From Prasinococcaceae sp. CCMP 1430 (taxonomy: Eukaryota > Prasinodermophyta > Palmophyllophyceae > Prasinococcales > Prasinococcaceae): DNA of 64,000 nucleotides. The notes beneath the pieces are model-generated. The model did not search any database. It was not told where the DNA came from and saw only the letters and a program-made list of their open reading frames with translations. The position numbers and the translations under genes were made by a program. Below, one piece after another: positions 28,954-38,879 of the stretch (within the stretch, counting starts at the first letter, position 1; each line of letters begins with the position of its first letter). The stretch is taken from assembly GCA_013416795.1 (NCBI GenBank), contig RQSC01000026.1:398518-462517 (forward strand). The letters run 5' to 3'.

Positions 28954-29145
28954 GAGCGCGAGGATGCACTCGACGCGGACTTGCCGATACGCCCGTACCC
29001 TCCCGCGTGGCTGTACGCTGCGCGCTCGCGCAACGGCGCGCAGGGGCTCTTTCGCGAGCTGGCGGCCGCAAGCGGCCTGGCGTTCGAGCGCGTGGCCGGG
29101 CGCGAGGGCGAGGTCGAGGTGTTCCGCGTAACACTTGTTAGATGA
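28954..29145 (+). CDS. Orphan 3' exon, possibly methyltransferase C-terminus
   Basis: After a good acceptor (CGGCTCGCAG at 28944-28953) an open phase-0 frame reads ERED, LPIRPYPPAWLYAARSRNG, AQGLFRELAAASGLAFERV and GEVEVFRVTLVR, then TGA. The composition is coding-like, and the pattern (SRxGxxxFxxxAxxxG...EVxVFRV) resembles C-terminal strands of class I SAM-dependent methyltransferases; this is inference. Upstream lies the 5' end of the opposite-strand transporter, and no matching upstream exon was found. It could be a gene with antisense-overlapping exons, a fragment or an assembly artefact. Confidence 0.35.
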   Translation, partial: EREDALDADLPIRPYPPAWLYAARSRNGAQGLFRELAAASGLAFERVAGREGEVEVFRVTLVR

Positions 29146-29712
29146 GATGGCGAGGGGGGAGGGGGTGGGTGGGGACGACGTGTGGCGCCTCCAGTACCTA
29201 CCGGAACCATTTCCCCCCCCCGAAGTCAGAATCGCCCTGCCCGAAATAGAAAACGTCGTTTCGTCAAGTACAACACATTACGTTCAACCTTGCTCTAAAA
29301 ACGCGGTTATCCCAACTTGAAAATACGAAATGTTGGAGGACGGCGAGCATGAGACCAAGTGAGAATGTGGTGGTTTTTTTTTTTTTTGAGCTGGGGGGAA
29401 TCGATGCTGCAGACCGCGAGCAGTGCGTGCGCCACATCGCGCACGGACGCGCCGCGGCGACGCCTTGCTGCCGCGCGAGCGCACACCCCTTTCCCCCAAC
29501 GCCTGCGCGCGGCGGAGTGCCCGCGCCATTCGCCTCACTCCCCCCTGGGGCTCGCGGTGCAACTGCGCGCGCGCACCGGCCGCGCGCGGCGGAGGGAGCT
29601 AGTAGCGCGAGCGCGCCTTGTCGGTGGACTTAGGGTTGGGCCCGCCGTGGCATAAGGGAAGGGGGGGGGGCAAGAGGGGGGGAGGCTAACGCTGCTGCAC
29701 ACACCTGCCGCC
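29146..29712. other. Intergenic, AT-richer stretch with T run
   Basis: 567 bp between the orphan exon and NDUFA8. Positions 29230-29345 are AT-richer than the window average, and a T run lies at about 29376-29387. G-rich sequence (29660-29688) precedes the NDUFA8 start. No gene recognised. Confidence 0.5.
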
Positions 29713-30161
29713 ATGGCGGAGCCCAGCTGGATCTACATGTCCGCAGCGCGCCAGATCCACGTCTCGTGCCACCGTGAGAACGCCAAGTTCCTCGAGTGCA
29801 AGCAGAAGGATCCCAATCCGCAGGCCTGCCTCGAAGCGGGCGCGGCGGTCACGTCGTGCGTCGACAAGGTGCGCGCGGCAGGTGTTGGCGACCGCCGAGA
29901 ATGTCGCCAATCGGAACCCGCCAGCGCGCGCGCTGACCCCCGGCGCCAATCGCAACCCTCCACGCGCGCGTCACGCCCGCCACGGCGACCTGCGCACGCG
30001 CGCAACAGGTCCTTAAGGCGGTGCGCGCACATGCCCCCAAGCAGTTCGAGGACTACTGCAAGTGCATGGACTACAACAGCAACCGTGCGGACCGCTGCAG
30101 GGAGCAGCAGGCAGCCTTCGACCAAGCGTGCCCTGCGGACATCGCGCTCGACAATAAATGA
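29713..30161 (+). CDS. NDUFA8: Mitochondrial complex I subunit NDUFA8 (CHCH protein)
   Basis: Exons 29713-29868 and 30009-30161 (140-bp intron, GTGCG...ACAG, phase 0), 102 residues. The first exon gives CHRENAKFLEC and CLEAGAAVTSC, two Cys-x9-Cys motifs of a coiled-coil-helix domain. The second gives YCKCMDYNSNRADRC and CREQQAAFDQAC. Quadruple twin-Cys organisation, the SAxxxH...CxxE start and small size fit the 19-kDa/PGIV subunit, which faces the intermembrane space and is oxidatively folded by MIA40. Shorter than animal NDUFA8 (about 170 residues), as in other protists. The last codons and stop read AATAAATGA, so AATAAA overlaps the stop. Confidence 0.85.
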
Positions 30162-30324
30162 TTCGCTCGCGGCGCTACGCCACCGCGTGCGCGGGCGCAT
30201 CCCTGCCCACCGGCGATTTTTTTTGGCACGACTGTCGCATGTGCACACGCGCAGCACCGCGCAGCAGCGCGAAGACGCGGCACTCAAGGCCACGGCGTTA
30301 TTATTTGTGTGTCGTGTGTGTGTT

Positions 30325-30369
30325 GGGGGGGGGGGGGGGGGGGGGGGGGGGCGCTGGCGCGCGCGAGCN
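30325..30369. other. 27-base poly-G run and single-n contig join
   Basis: Guanines fill 30325-30351. The n at 30369 is followed by another G run. The flanking genes (NDUFA8 and AP-4 sigma) are both intact, so no coding loss is evident here, but adjacency is unproven. Confidence 0.9.
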
Positions 30370-30474
30370 GGGGGGGGGTAGGGAGGAGACAGGGGGGCGC
30401 TTGGTCCTCACGCGGGCGCCACACGCAATCTCCTACCGCCGCAGCTAGTAAATGGCCTCGCGCGCACCCGAGCA

Positions 30475-30876
30475 CTATTCCTTGGGCGGGGCCACCGTGT
30501 CCAGCGCTTTGACGGCATCGAGGATGCTCGCGCGGTTTGTCTCAACGAGAGAGCCACCCATAACCATCTCTGTAGTGCGAGCACGAGAGACGAGCGCGCG
30601 TGCATGTCCATGGGCCACGGGTGCGCGCATCGGCGTGGAGTGCGGGTGGGTGGGTTGGGGGTGGCGTGGCGTCAAGGAGGGCAGCGGTTGGCGTCAGGGA
30701 CTGCGCACGGCGTGCATGTGCCACAAGCATACATGCAAAGAGAGATGCAGGCGAGCGCAACCAGACTTCAACCGCGCGCGCTGCATCCGAATGCAAGCAC
30801 ACGTATGCACGCGTCCGCCTTCCCCCCCCCATACCCCCCCCAATCGATGTATCCGCCGATGAACCCCCTTCGATTC

Positions 30877-30920
<44 letters not shown>

Positions 30921-31409
30921 ACATGCGCGCTGTCGCGCAGCACGCACCGTCGAGGATCATGTGGGCCTTCTCAAGCTGGAACATGATGTCGAGCTCGCAC
31001 ACGTTGCCGAAGTACTTGTCCAGCGACTCTACGAGCGCGTGCACAAACTCGAGCACGGCCAGCTCATTCTCGTCGCCGTCTACGCCCACCAGGAAGAAGA
31101 GCGACGCGTATCGACGGTACACCACCTGTGCCGCGTGCGCCCCGTACATGCCCGCGCAGGTCAGCGCGCCGACTCAAACGCGCGGCGGAGGCGTGCGTGC
31201 TCACGCGGAACGCGTAGGCCTTGCGCGGCGCGCGGCCGCACCTTGTATCCGCGGTGCTCGACGAAGGAGCAGCTGCCGTCAGGCCGCGCGAGGCAGCGCC
31301 GCACCATCTCTGACTCGAGCACGCGTCGCTCGGTCGCGGGCAGGTCATCGTAGTACTGCGCGAGCCGCGTCTGTCCCTGCTTGTTTACGAGCAGCACGAA
31401 GCGCAGCAT
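30475..31409 (-). CDS. AP4S1: AP-4 adaptor complex sigma subunit
   Basis: Three exons: 31409-31242, 31125-30948 and 30569-30475; introns GTGCG...CACAG (phase 0) and GTGCG...TACAG (phase 1); 146 residues, the usual size. It begins [29 protein letters not shown] distinguishes AP-4 sigma from AP-1/2/3 (LxNRxGK). Then [60 protein letters not shown] and [16 protein letters not shown], the sigma C-terminal signature. AP-4 sorts cargo at the trans-Golgi network independently of clathrin. The second intron holds a 40-base poly-C run (30879-30918). Divergent from Pelota. Confidence 0.92.
30879..30918. repeat. 40-base poly-C run inside AP4S1 intron 2
   Basis: A homopolymer of C (G in the transcript) within the intron at 30570-30947. 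Its length in the assembly may be unreliable. Confidence 0.9.
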
Positions 31410-32093
31410 GGCTGGCCGATGCGCCGGATCTCGGGCCTCAGGGCGTGCGTGCGCGTCTCCCCCTCACCCTCGAGCACCCGCTGCGCTCTCGCCCCCGCCC
31501 CCGCTCTCGCAGGATCTGCACGAGCGAGCACGCGAGAGCGCCCCGAGCCCGCTCGCCCGCCCGCCCGCCCGCCGCCGCGCCACGGCAGAACGGCGGGGTG
31601 GCAGGGGCGAGGGCGGGTGAGAAGAGCGCGCGCGCACGCCTGCGGGTGCGTCGCGCAACGTGCGCCGGAAGGAAGGGGCGCCTGCACGCAGAGCAAGGGC
31701 GGGCGCGCGCAGGTGCGGGTGTGGCGCCGCCCGGGCACAACGGCAAACACCCCACACCCCTGTGAACAAATCTGCTCCCACTGAAGCTCACGCGCGTTTG
31801 AAAGGTAGGTCAAAATGCATGCATGCGCGTATACGTTGCGAGGCATTGGTGTTGGTGATGGGAGCGCGGCAATGCGCTGCGTGTGCACTCGCAGTGGGGA
31901 GAGGGGGGGGCGGGGGGGGATCCCCACACCCTGCTCGCCGCGCGCGGGCGGGCCGACGCGCAAGCCCTGCCGCCCCGGGATCGAGGCACCCGCGAGCGCG
32001 CGGCGCCCCGCGAGCGTGGCGGCCGGCCGCCGCCTCGGCGGGGCTGAGGGACGCGGAGCGCGAGGGAGGGAGGCCGCCCGCCCGCCCGCGGCC
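31410..32093. promoter_or_regulatory. Divergent intergenic region between AP4S1 and PELO
   Basis: 684 bp shared by two oppositely oriented start codons. It includes repeated CCCG/CCGC motifs (31555-31575), an AT-richer patch (31770-31860) with GCATGCATGCG, and a G-rich run (31895-31920). Promoter role is inferred from position only; no TATA box recognised. Confidence 0.4.
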
Positions 32094-33461
32094 ATGAAGG
32101 TCAAGTGCAAGATCCCCGCCGCGGGCGAGCCCGGCAGGGTGACCTTGACGCCCGAGTGCTCTGAGGACATGTGGCACTGCTACAATCTCGTCGCTGAGGG
32201 TGACAGGTGCGTGCGCACGCGCCGGCGCGCGCGCCGGCGCGACGACTGGAATTGCGGCCCGAAGACCTCCTTCGCTCGATGTTGTTGAAGCAAGCGACCC
32301 CCCTCCCGACGCTGACCGGAGCAATCGCGCGGCTCTTCCCATCTGTCGCGCGTGACGCGCAGCGCTCGCGCGACGACAGTGCGCAAGGTCGTGCGCGAGG
32401 ACAACTCGGGCAAGACGAGCAGCGAGCGTGTCAAGATGCGCCTGGAGATAGGCATCGAAGAGATCGACTACGATGCTGTGTCGGAGACGCTGCGGCTGCG
32501 CGGCAAGAATCGCACTGAGTGCGAGCACGTGCGGCTGGGCAGCTACCACACGCTCGAGGTGGAGCTGCAGCGCGAATTCAGCATATACAAAGACGAGTGG
32601 GACTCCATGGCCGTCGAGCGGCTGCGCTCCGCTCTGGACCCGGCAGCGGGCGCGGACCTTGCGGCGGTGATGATCACCGAAGGACTGGCCAACGTGTGCC
32701 TGGTGGGTGGCGCAGTGACCACGGTGCGCGCCAAAGTTGAGTCGTCGCTGCCGCGCAAGAAGGGTGCCGCAGGCGCCTTCGGCTACGACAGGGCGCTCGA
32801 GAAATTCCACCAGAAAGTGCTCGCCGCAGTGGTGAAGAACGTCGACTGGGGGACCATCAAGTGTCTCGTCGTCGCTGGCCCGGGCTTCGCGCGCGAGCAG
32901 TTCGTCGAGTACCTACACGCGGAGGCCGTGCGGCAGAACCTGCGACCGCTGATAGAAAACAAGGGCAAGATTGTGTCCGCGCACGCGTCGTCGGGCTTCG
33001 TGCACTCCCTCAAGGAGGTCCTCTCGGACGAGGCAATCGCATCCCGCATCAAGGACACGCAGGCCGCACGCGAAACGCAGGCGCTCGGTGAGTTCATGGA
33101 GATGCTCGGGAACGACCCGGACCGCGCCTTCTACGGACCCATACATGTGGCGGCCGCGCATGCACAGGAGGCTATCAAGACACTGCTCGTGTCCGACGCG
33201 CTCTTCCGCGCGAAGGACATCGCTGAGCGCAAGCGCTACGTTGCGCTCGTCGAGGGCGTGCGCGAGGCCGGCGGCGAGGTGCTCATCTTCAGCAGCGCTC
33301 ACGTGAGTGGCAAGCAGCTCACACAGCTGAGTGGCGTGGCCGCCGTGCTGCGCTTCCCGCTCCCTGACATCGACGAGCTTGACATGGAGGGTGACATCGT
33401 CGAGACGTTCCAGGAGGCGCTTAGGGAGCAGCAGGAGCAGAGCGCTCGGGGCAGGCGCTAG
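32094..33461 (+). CDS. PELO: Pelota/Dom34 mRNA surveillance factor
   Basis: Exons 32094-32206 and 32363-33461 (156-bp intron, GTGCG...CGCAG, phase 2), 403 residues. Exon 1 has the Sm-like start VTLTPECSEDMWHCYNLVAEGD, and splicing restores GDS-ARATTVRKV. Exon 2 continues with the eRF1-like central and C-terminal domains: LGSYHTLEVELQREF, CLVVAGPGFAREQF, AHASSGFVHSLKEVL, PDRAFYGPIHV, IFSSAHVSGKQLTQLSGVAA. Pelota with Hbs1 recognises empty A sites of stalled ribosomes and triggers no-go and non-stop decay. It lacks the eRF1 GGQ motif, as expected. The acidic C-terminal tail is short. Convergent with uL14. Confidence 0.95.
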
Positions 33462-33738
33462 CCGCAGCGAGCGCGTGCACGAAACCGGTAATAACAGCTG
33501 CGCGCGTTCCCGTCAGGCTCGGCTGTCGCCATCATGCACGCGCGCCTGTCCCTGCATTGAGTAGTTACCTTTTTTTTTACGTTGCAGCTGCGTGCTCGGC
33601 GCACCGCTCGCGCAACAGCGCGCGGGCGTGGTAGCGCCTCGCCAAAGACAGGTGTCCCCTCACGCGGGCGCCGCGGGGTGGCGCGCGCCTGGCGAGAACA
33701 GACGACCGCCGTCTGTACTACCCTCGATGAGAGGACGT

Positions 33739-34405
33739 TTAGACGATGCTGTTGGCGGCCGAGGCGATGCGCGGCCAGAGGTCGGCGCACTCCTTGGCGA
33801 CCGGGCCCGTGATGGCAGAGCCTGCGCGAAAACAAGGCGAGCGGGGGTGGGGGGTGGGGGGGGGTCACGTCAGTGGGCTGCTCCATGTCGAGGTGGTGGG
33901 CTCGCCGAGAGGGAGGAGCACACACGCATGCGCTAGCGCTCAGATCCGAAAGATGGTATTTTGGTTTGTCACCACGGGCCGCTAGGGCCGTAAGGCTGAG
34001 TGGCCGGAGGCCATTCTCATCACCACGCCGCGCTGCGCGCCGCTGCGCGCTGCGCCCGGGCGTGCCGCGCGCACGCACCCTTCATCTCGCCCTTGGCGTT
34101 GACGATGACGCCGGCGTTGTCCTCGAAGTAGATGAAGGTGCCGTCCTTCCGGCGGAAGGGCTTGCGCTGGCGGATGATGACCGCCGGCATGACCTTCTTG
34201 CGGAGGTCGGGCTTGCCCTTCTTGACCGTCGCCATCACCATGTCGCCGGCCGAGCCGTGCGGCAGGCGGTTGAGGCGCGCGCCGGTGCCCGCGACCGCCA
34301 TGATGTACAGGTTCTTGCCGCCCGAGTTGTCCGCGCAGTTCATGACGCCAGCCACGTTCATGGCCGAAGACATCTTGAACTTGTTGCCGGCGGCGCCGCC
34401 GCGTC
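33739..34405 (-). CDS. RPL23: Ribosomal protein uL14 (RPL23), first exon lost at contig join
   Basis: Exon 2 (34405-34079) reads [76 protein letters not shown] and IVNAKGEMK. The intron (GTGCG...GCAG, phase 1) joins exon 3 (33821-33739): [20 protein letters not shown] ending SIV. This is the cytosolic large-subunit protein, contacting 18S rRNA at an intersubunit bridge. Acceptor CCCAG at 34409-34406 leaves phase 1, so a first exon coding MSKRG-like residues should lie upstream, but the n at 34476 interrupts 71 bp away and no ATG is present before it. Strong codon conservation argues against a pseudogene. Confidence 0.92.
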
Positions 34406-34475
34406 CTGGGCGTGGCGCGCAGAGGTCGCAGGCGGGGGGAGCCGCGCGCGCGCGTCAGCGAGGCGCTCCGCGGTG

Positions 34476-34476
34476 N
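34476..34476. other. Single-n contig join
   Basis: Sits between the uL14 gene, which loses its first exon here, and an oxidoreductase fragment, which loses its 3' part here. Both are on the minus strand, so they are unlikely to be true neighbours without missing sequence. Confidence 0.95.
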
Positions 34477-34800
34477 GTGTCCACGAGCACCGGAATCTTG
34501 CCGCCCTCCGACGCCGCCGCGATTGCCCTCTCTAGCTGCGAGCTCTTCTCGCCGGCGGCCTCGTTGTAGCCGCGCGAGTTGAAGAGCATGCCGCAGCAGA
34601 GCGAGCCCAGCCCCTCGGGGTACACCACTTCGTAGCCGGCCTTGCGCAGCAGCGAGTTCATGCGCTTGTGCACCGCGTCGCCGCCCGCGGCCTCGTCGCC
34701 GACCGCGGGGCCCATCGTGCGCGTCACGCACGTGGGCAGGTACACCACCTTCTTGCGTGCTGCGCCGTCGCCGGCGGCCGCCGGCCCCGCGACCAAAAAC
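34477..34800 (-). CDS. Fragment of FAD/iron-sulfur D-lactate (2-hydroxyacid) dehydrogenase-type enzyme
   Basis: An open segment truncated by the n at 34476 on its 3' side. It reads KVVYLPTCVTRTMGPAVGD, LLRKAGYEVVYPEGLGSLCC, GMLFNSRGYNEAAGEKSSQL and GGKIPVLVD. The Cys positions and SLCCGMxFxSxGY match the cysteine-rich CCG domain of D-lactate dehydrogenases and GlcF-like glycolate oxidase subunits, where these Cys coordinate a cluster or metal. The expected continuation (TSPC) is cut off. The 5' side fades into AT-richer non-coding sequence near 34800 without an ATG, suggesting an exon edge. Confidence 0.7.
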
Positions 34801-35750
34801 GCAGAAACGACGCCCACTCAAATCCAACAAATCAAGTGCATTCGGACGTGAGAAAACAGATCGCCCGGTCGAAATGCGAGCAATCCGCGTTTTCGAAGGC
34901 GGCGGCGCGGATTTCGATGAGCGGGCGGGCGCGCCCGAACCCAAACTTCGTTCCCGCCGCACGCCGCGCATTCGGACGCATTTTGAGCTACGAATATTCA
35001 ATAGGGTCTGTGATACGACGCGAAGAAATGCATATTATCATGGATCTCAATAGTATATTTAGGGTGAGATGAGCAGGAGGGGGTGGGGCCAAAAAAAAAA
35101 AAAAAGGGGACAGGCGCGTCCGAAAGGCTTTCTAACGTTCGTATGTGTAAGAGGGTCTGCATCACAGCGCTCAGCTCAGCCCCGCAGTGACAATGATATG
35201 AAATAAATGCATTTTTGGTGGATTTTTTTTTGGCTGGAGCGCGGATGGTTGCGGTTTGACCTTAAAGTTTCCCTCGCTGCTCGAATTTGCTCCTGGTCGC
35301 GTCGTGCACCGGATCGGGTGGCAGCGAGTGCGCGCGCGCGCGTGGGGGGGCGCGGGAAGAGGAGCGCCGGGCCGCGCACGGGGAGGCGCGCGGAGACGCG
35401 CGGGTCCCCTCGGCGAGTGGTTTAGAAACTCTCGCAGGCAGGCCACACCGCACGCGGCGCACGCCGGGGAGTCCGCGCCGGGGCCCGCTCGCGCCCGCCC
35501 GTCGCGCGCGCGCGCGTGCGTAGCGGCCCGAGCGCGGGGCACGCCCGTGCGCGGCGCCGGCGGTGCCCGCGGCCGCGAGGCCCGCGTGGCGCGAGCGTAT
35601 CGCAAAGAGGAAAGAGTTTGGGTGGTCGAGAAGGGCGTCTCAAGTCCGCGCCGCTTTCCGGCGCCGGCCTCGAGCCCGCGTCGCTGCAACGGGGGGCGCG
35701 TTCCGCGCGTTTCCGCGCGCAGCAGAGGGGGAACACACAGAGGCGCGGCG
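34801..35750. other. Intergenic region with AT-richer island and A run
   Basis: Positions 34800-35060 are AT-richer than the surroundings (for example GAATATTCAATAGGG and ATGCATATTATCATGG), and an A run lies at about 35090-35105. GC returns from 35320 with (GC)n stretches before the J-protein start at 35751. No gene or RNA recognised; it may include the J-protein promoter. Confidence 0.45.
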
Positions 35751-36956
35751 ATGACGCCCGCCGTGTCGGACGGGGCGGACTACTACGCCGCGTTGGGTCT
35801 CACACGTTCGGCCACCGCCGACGCGGTGAGCAACGCGTACCGCACTGCCGCCCTCAAGCATCACCCGGACAAGAACGACGGTGACGACAAGGATGTGGAA
35901 ACAAAGGTGGCCGCTGCCGAGAACTTCGCGTCGGTCGCTGAGGCGTACTACGTGCTGTCCAAGCCCAAGCTCAAAGCCGTCTACGATCTCAAGGGCGAGG
36001 AAGGGCTCAAGGACGCCGGGTTGCTCAGCGATGTAAGTGCCAGCGCCAGCTGCAAACTGTGCGCGCTCGGGCGTGCGCGTGCGCACGCGCGCGCCCCTCA
36101 AGCGCGCCGCGTCGCGCTACGTCTCGCCGCGTTGACGCGCTCCGCCGGCGCGCTCGCTGGCATGCGCTGACGAACTCGCGCCTGCCCGCATCCGCAGTGG
36201 GATGGTGACGCCATGAGTGTGTTCGAGCGCTTCTTCGGTACGGACAACCCCTTTGCAGCGCTCGAAGAGATCTCCGATGCGATGGAGTCGATGGCGGCCA
36301 CCCGCAGCGGCATCCGCACCAAGACGGGCAAGGCCAAGGTGTACGCCGTCGAGGCCACCTTCGAGGAGTGCTTCGCCGGCTGTACCAAGCGCGCGCTACA
36401 CAAGCGCAAGGTGGTCAAGGAGAACGGTGCGGCCGCGGTGGAGGACGCCGTGCTTACCATCGAAATCAAGCCCGGCGCGGCGCCCGGCACGCGCTACGTG
36501 TTCGAGGGCGCAGGCAACCGCGCTCCCGGCATGGAGCCCGGCCCGGTGGTGTACGTGCTCAAGGCGACGCCGCACGCGTCGTTCACGCGCAAGGGTGACG
36601 ACCTGGTGCACACGGCACGGTTGCCGCTGTACAAGGCGCTCGCGGGTGCCACTCTTGAGCTGTCGGGCATCGACGGCGCGGCGCTGTGCGTCTCGGTGGG
36701 TGGCGTGGTGAAGCCCGGCGACTGCCAGACGCTGCGTGGCGCGGGGATGCCCACGGCAGGGGGAGGCCGCGGCGACCTGCACGTGATTTTCGAGGTGGTG
36801 TACCCCTCAAGCCTCTCAGTGATCCAGAAGGAGCTGCTCAAGGCGGCCTTCTTCCTGCCCGAAAAAGCGACTCCCGCGCAGACGGCCGCCGTCGACGCCT
36901 TCCTGGGAGCCTTCGCGGACTACAACGCAGGCTGGGCGGGAGGCTTCAAGATGTGA
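35751..36956 (+). CDS. DNAJ co-chaperone, DNAJB13/Sis1-type
   Basis: Exons 35751-36032 and 36198-36956 (165-bp intron, GTAAGT...GCAG, phase 0), 346 residues. The J domain is DYYAALGLTRSATADAVSN through LKHHPDKND, with the HPD that stimulates Hsp70 ATPase. A very short linker VFERFFGTDNPFAALEE replaces the long Gly/Phe region, as in DNAJB13. The two C-terminal substrate-binding domains follow: ATFEECFAGCTKRALHKRKV, GAAPGTRYVFEGAG, ATPHASFTRKGDDL, GVVKPGDCQTLRGAGMP and GDLHVIFEVVYP. No zinc-finger repeats, so class II. DNAJB13 relatives are axonemal radial-spoke components, so a ciliary role is possible. TTGTAAAG follows 35 bp after the stop. Confidence 0.85.
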
Positions 36957-37320
36957 GGCAACGTAGACGCGTACGGCACGCGACGGCCCTTGTAAAGAAC
37001 GACAGAAACTGCCTTCAATACGACTGCGAGACTCGCGCGAGGGCCGCGCAGGCCCACGGCTGTCGGCGTCGGAGAGCATACAATCCAATCTGGTCTTAAT
37101 GAGTACATACAGAGGATGAGTCTATGACCGTCGGGCTGTTGCGACGACAGCGTGGGGGCGCCAGACCGGCGTTGGCGCGCTCCCAAATGTGCTATAATCG
37201 TACAATGGGCGCGTTGTGCGCGCGCTTGCGCTGCAATGTGGCGCGGCCGATGCACCGCGGCTGTCAGCCAGCGGGTGCCCGCGCAAACACCTCCGAGGTG
37301 CGGTTGCGCGCTGCCGGCGC
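36957..37320. other. Convergent 3' intergenic region
   Basis: 364 bp between two convergent stop codons. Includes TTGTAAAG (about 36990) as a possible poly(A) signal for the J-protein, and an AT-richer segment near 37090-37210. No gene seen. Confidence 0.5.
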
Positions 37321-38678
37321 TCACAGTGTGTGCTCGATGGCCTCCATCGCCGCGCCCAGTGCCTGGGTCACGGTCGCAGCCACCACGCTGCCGCTGGAGG
37401 CGTCGCCGTCGTACGAGAGCGCCACGAAGCAGCTGGCCACCGACGTCGCGAAGAGCCACGCCCACGCCGGTGCGGGCAGCGCGTCGGAAGCGGCGTCGAA
37501 GCCGCGCGGACGCCAGTCGGCGCGCAGAACGCCGCTCGCGGACCGCCTCTCCCAACGCTTGAGGCGCTCGGCCTCCGACTTGTAGATTCGGCGTCCCTCG
37601 GCATCAAACCATCGCCCACGGCGCGCCCACGCGCCGAGAATGGCGCCGGCGATGCGGAAGGGGGTGAGGTAGGCGATGTGCGACGACGGCGCGCGCGCCT
37701 CGCGGATGCGCGGCACGAGCGCGCGCGCCACCGTCTCGGGCTGTTCGCAGATGACGTTGAACGCCTGCCGCATCTCGGGCGTTGTGTCGCGAAGCAGGAG
37801 GTCGGTGAGCACCATGCCCGGGCTCACCGAGTGGATGCCCACGCGCTCGGCCAGCCCCGCGGCGTGGATCTCGTTCACCAGTGTCTTTTTCAGCTGCATC
37901 ATTCCCGCCTTGGTCGCGCCGTACGCGGCCGTGCCTGGGCTGGCGGAGCCGTCGCCGCCGCGCCCCGTCAGGTTGAAGACGTGGCCGCCGCCGCCCTCCT
38001 GATCCCGCATGAGCTCCGCTGCCGCCTTAGTGCACAGCATTGCGCCCAGGAGGTTGGTCCCGGAGACGCCCGCCAGCTCTTTCCCCGTGCATTGGAGCAG
38101 CGGCTTGTTGCCCGGATTGAAGCCGGCGTTGTTGACCCACACGTCCACACGACGGACGCGCGCCTTGACGGCGCGCGCGAGCGCTTCCACGTCGGTGGGG
38201 TTCGCCACGTCGCAGCACAGGCCGTAGATGGCGCCCGCGTCGACGTCCTCGAGCGCGCGCAGCTCGGCCACGGCGGCCTTGAGCGACTCGCGCGTGCGCG
38301 AGACGATGACGACGGTGTCGCCCCGCAGCGCGAACTCGCGCGCGAGCGCCTTGCCGAGCCCGCGCGACGCGCCGGTCACGACCACGCTCAGCCCGCCTGC
38401 CGGCTGCTGCGCGAGGCGCGAGGTGCCATCGGCGAGCCACGCGAGCGCGTGCGCCACGACCAGCGCGCCGCCCAGTCCGTACCCACCCCAGAACGTCTCT
38501 GTGACGCCGAGCAGCGCGCCGCCCGCGCACAGCGTCGTCGCCGCCTGGGCCAGCTTCTGCGTGCTCTCGCGCCGGCGCTCCCTCGCATACTCCTCGATCG
38601 CGCCGCCGTGGTCGGCGCCCGCCTCGCTCGCGGCCCGCCCGGCTCCCGCGCGCCTCGCGACGTGGCCGGGGCGCGCCG
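37321..38678 (-). CDS. Chlorophyll(ide) b reductase NOL/NYC1-like SDR, 5' end lost in N gap
   Basis: About 450 residues remain. The Rossmann SDR core is clear: VVVTGASRGLGKALAREF (NADPH binding), CCDVANPTDV, VDVWVNNAGFNPGNKPL, HVFNLTGRGGDGSASPGT, YGATKAGMMQLKKTL (catalytic Tyr-x3-Lys) and HSVSPGMVLTDLLLRDTT. The GAGSDG-like loop before the YGATK motif and SPGMVxTDLL resemble NOL/NYC1, which reduce chlorophyll b to 7-hydroxymethyl chlorophyll a in antenna turnover. A hydrophobic segment precedes the core (GGALLGVTETFWGGYGLGG), and another lies near the C-terminus (AWLFATSVASCFVAL), implying thylakoid attachment as in NYC1. Substrate is inferred; other membrane SDRs are possible. The start lies in the gap. 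Confidence 0.8.
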
Positions 38679-38879
38679 NNNNNNNNNNNNNNNNNNNNNN
38701 NNNNNNNNNNNNNNNNNNNNNNNNNNNNNNNNNNNNNNNNNNNNNNNNNNNNNNNNNNNNNNNNNNNNNNNNNNNNNNNNNNNNNNNNNNNNNNNNNNNN
38801 NNNNNNNNNNNNNNNNNNNNNNNNNNNNNNNNNNNNNNNNNNNNNNNNNNNNNNNNNNNNNNNNNNNNNNNNNNNNNNN
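38679..38879. other. 201-base N gap
   Basis: A run of n, removing the 5' end of the NOL-like gene. Frames spanning it are meaningless. Confidence 0.99.

Noticed and set aside
34820-35060. AT-richer island considered as a transposon remnant
   Set aside because: No inverted repeats, target duplication or transposase frame found by eye; similar islands occur before several genes.
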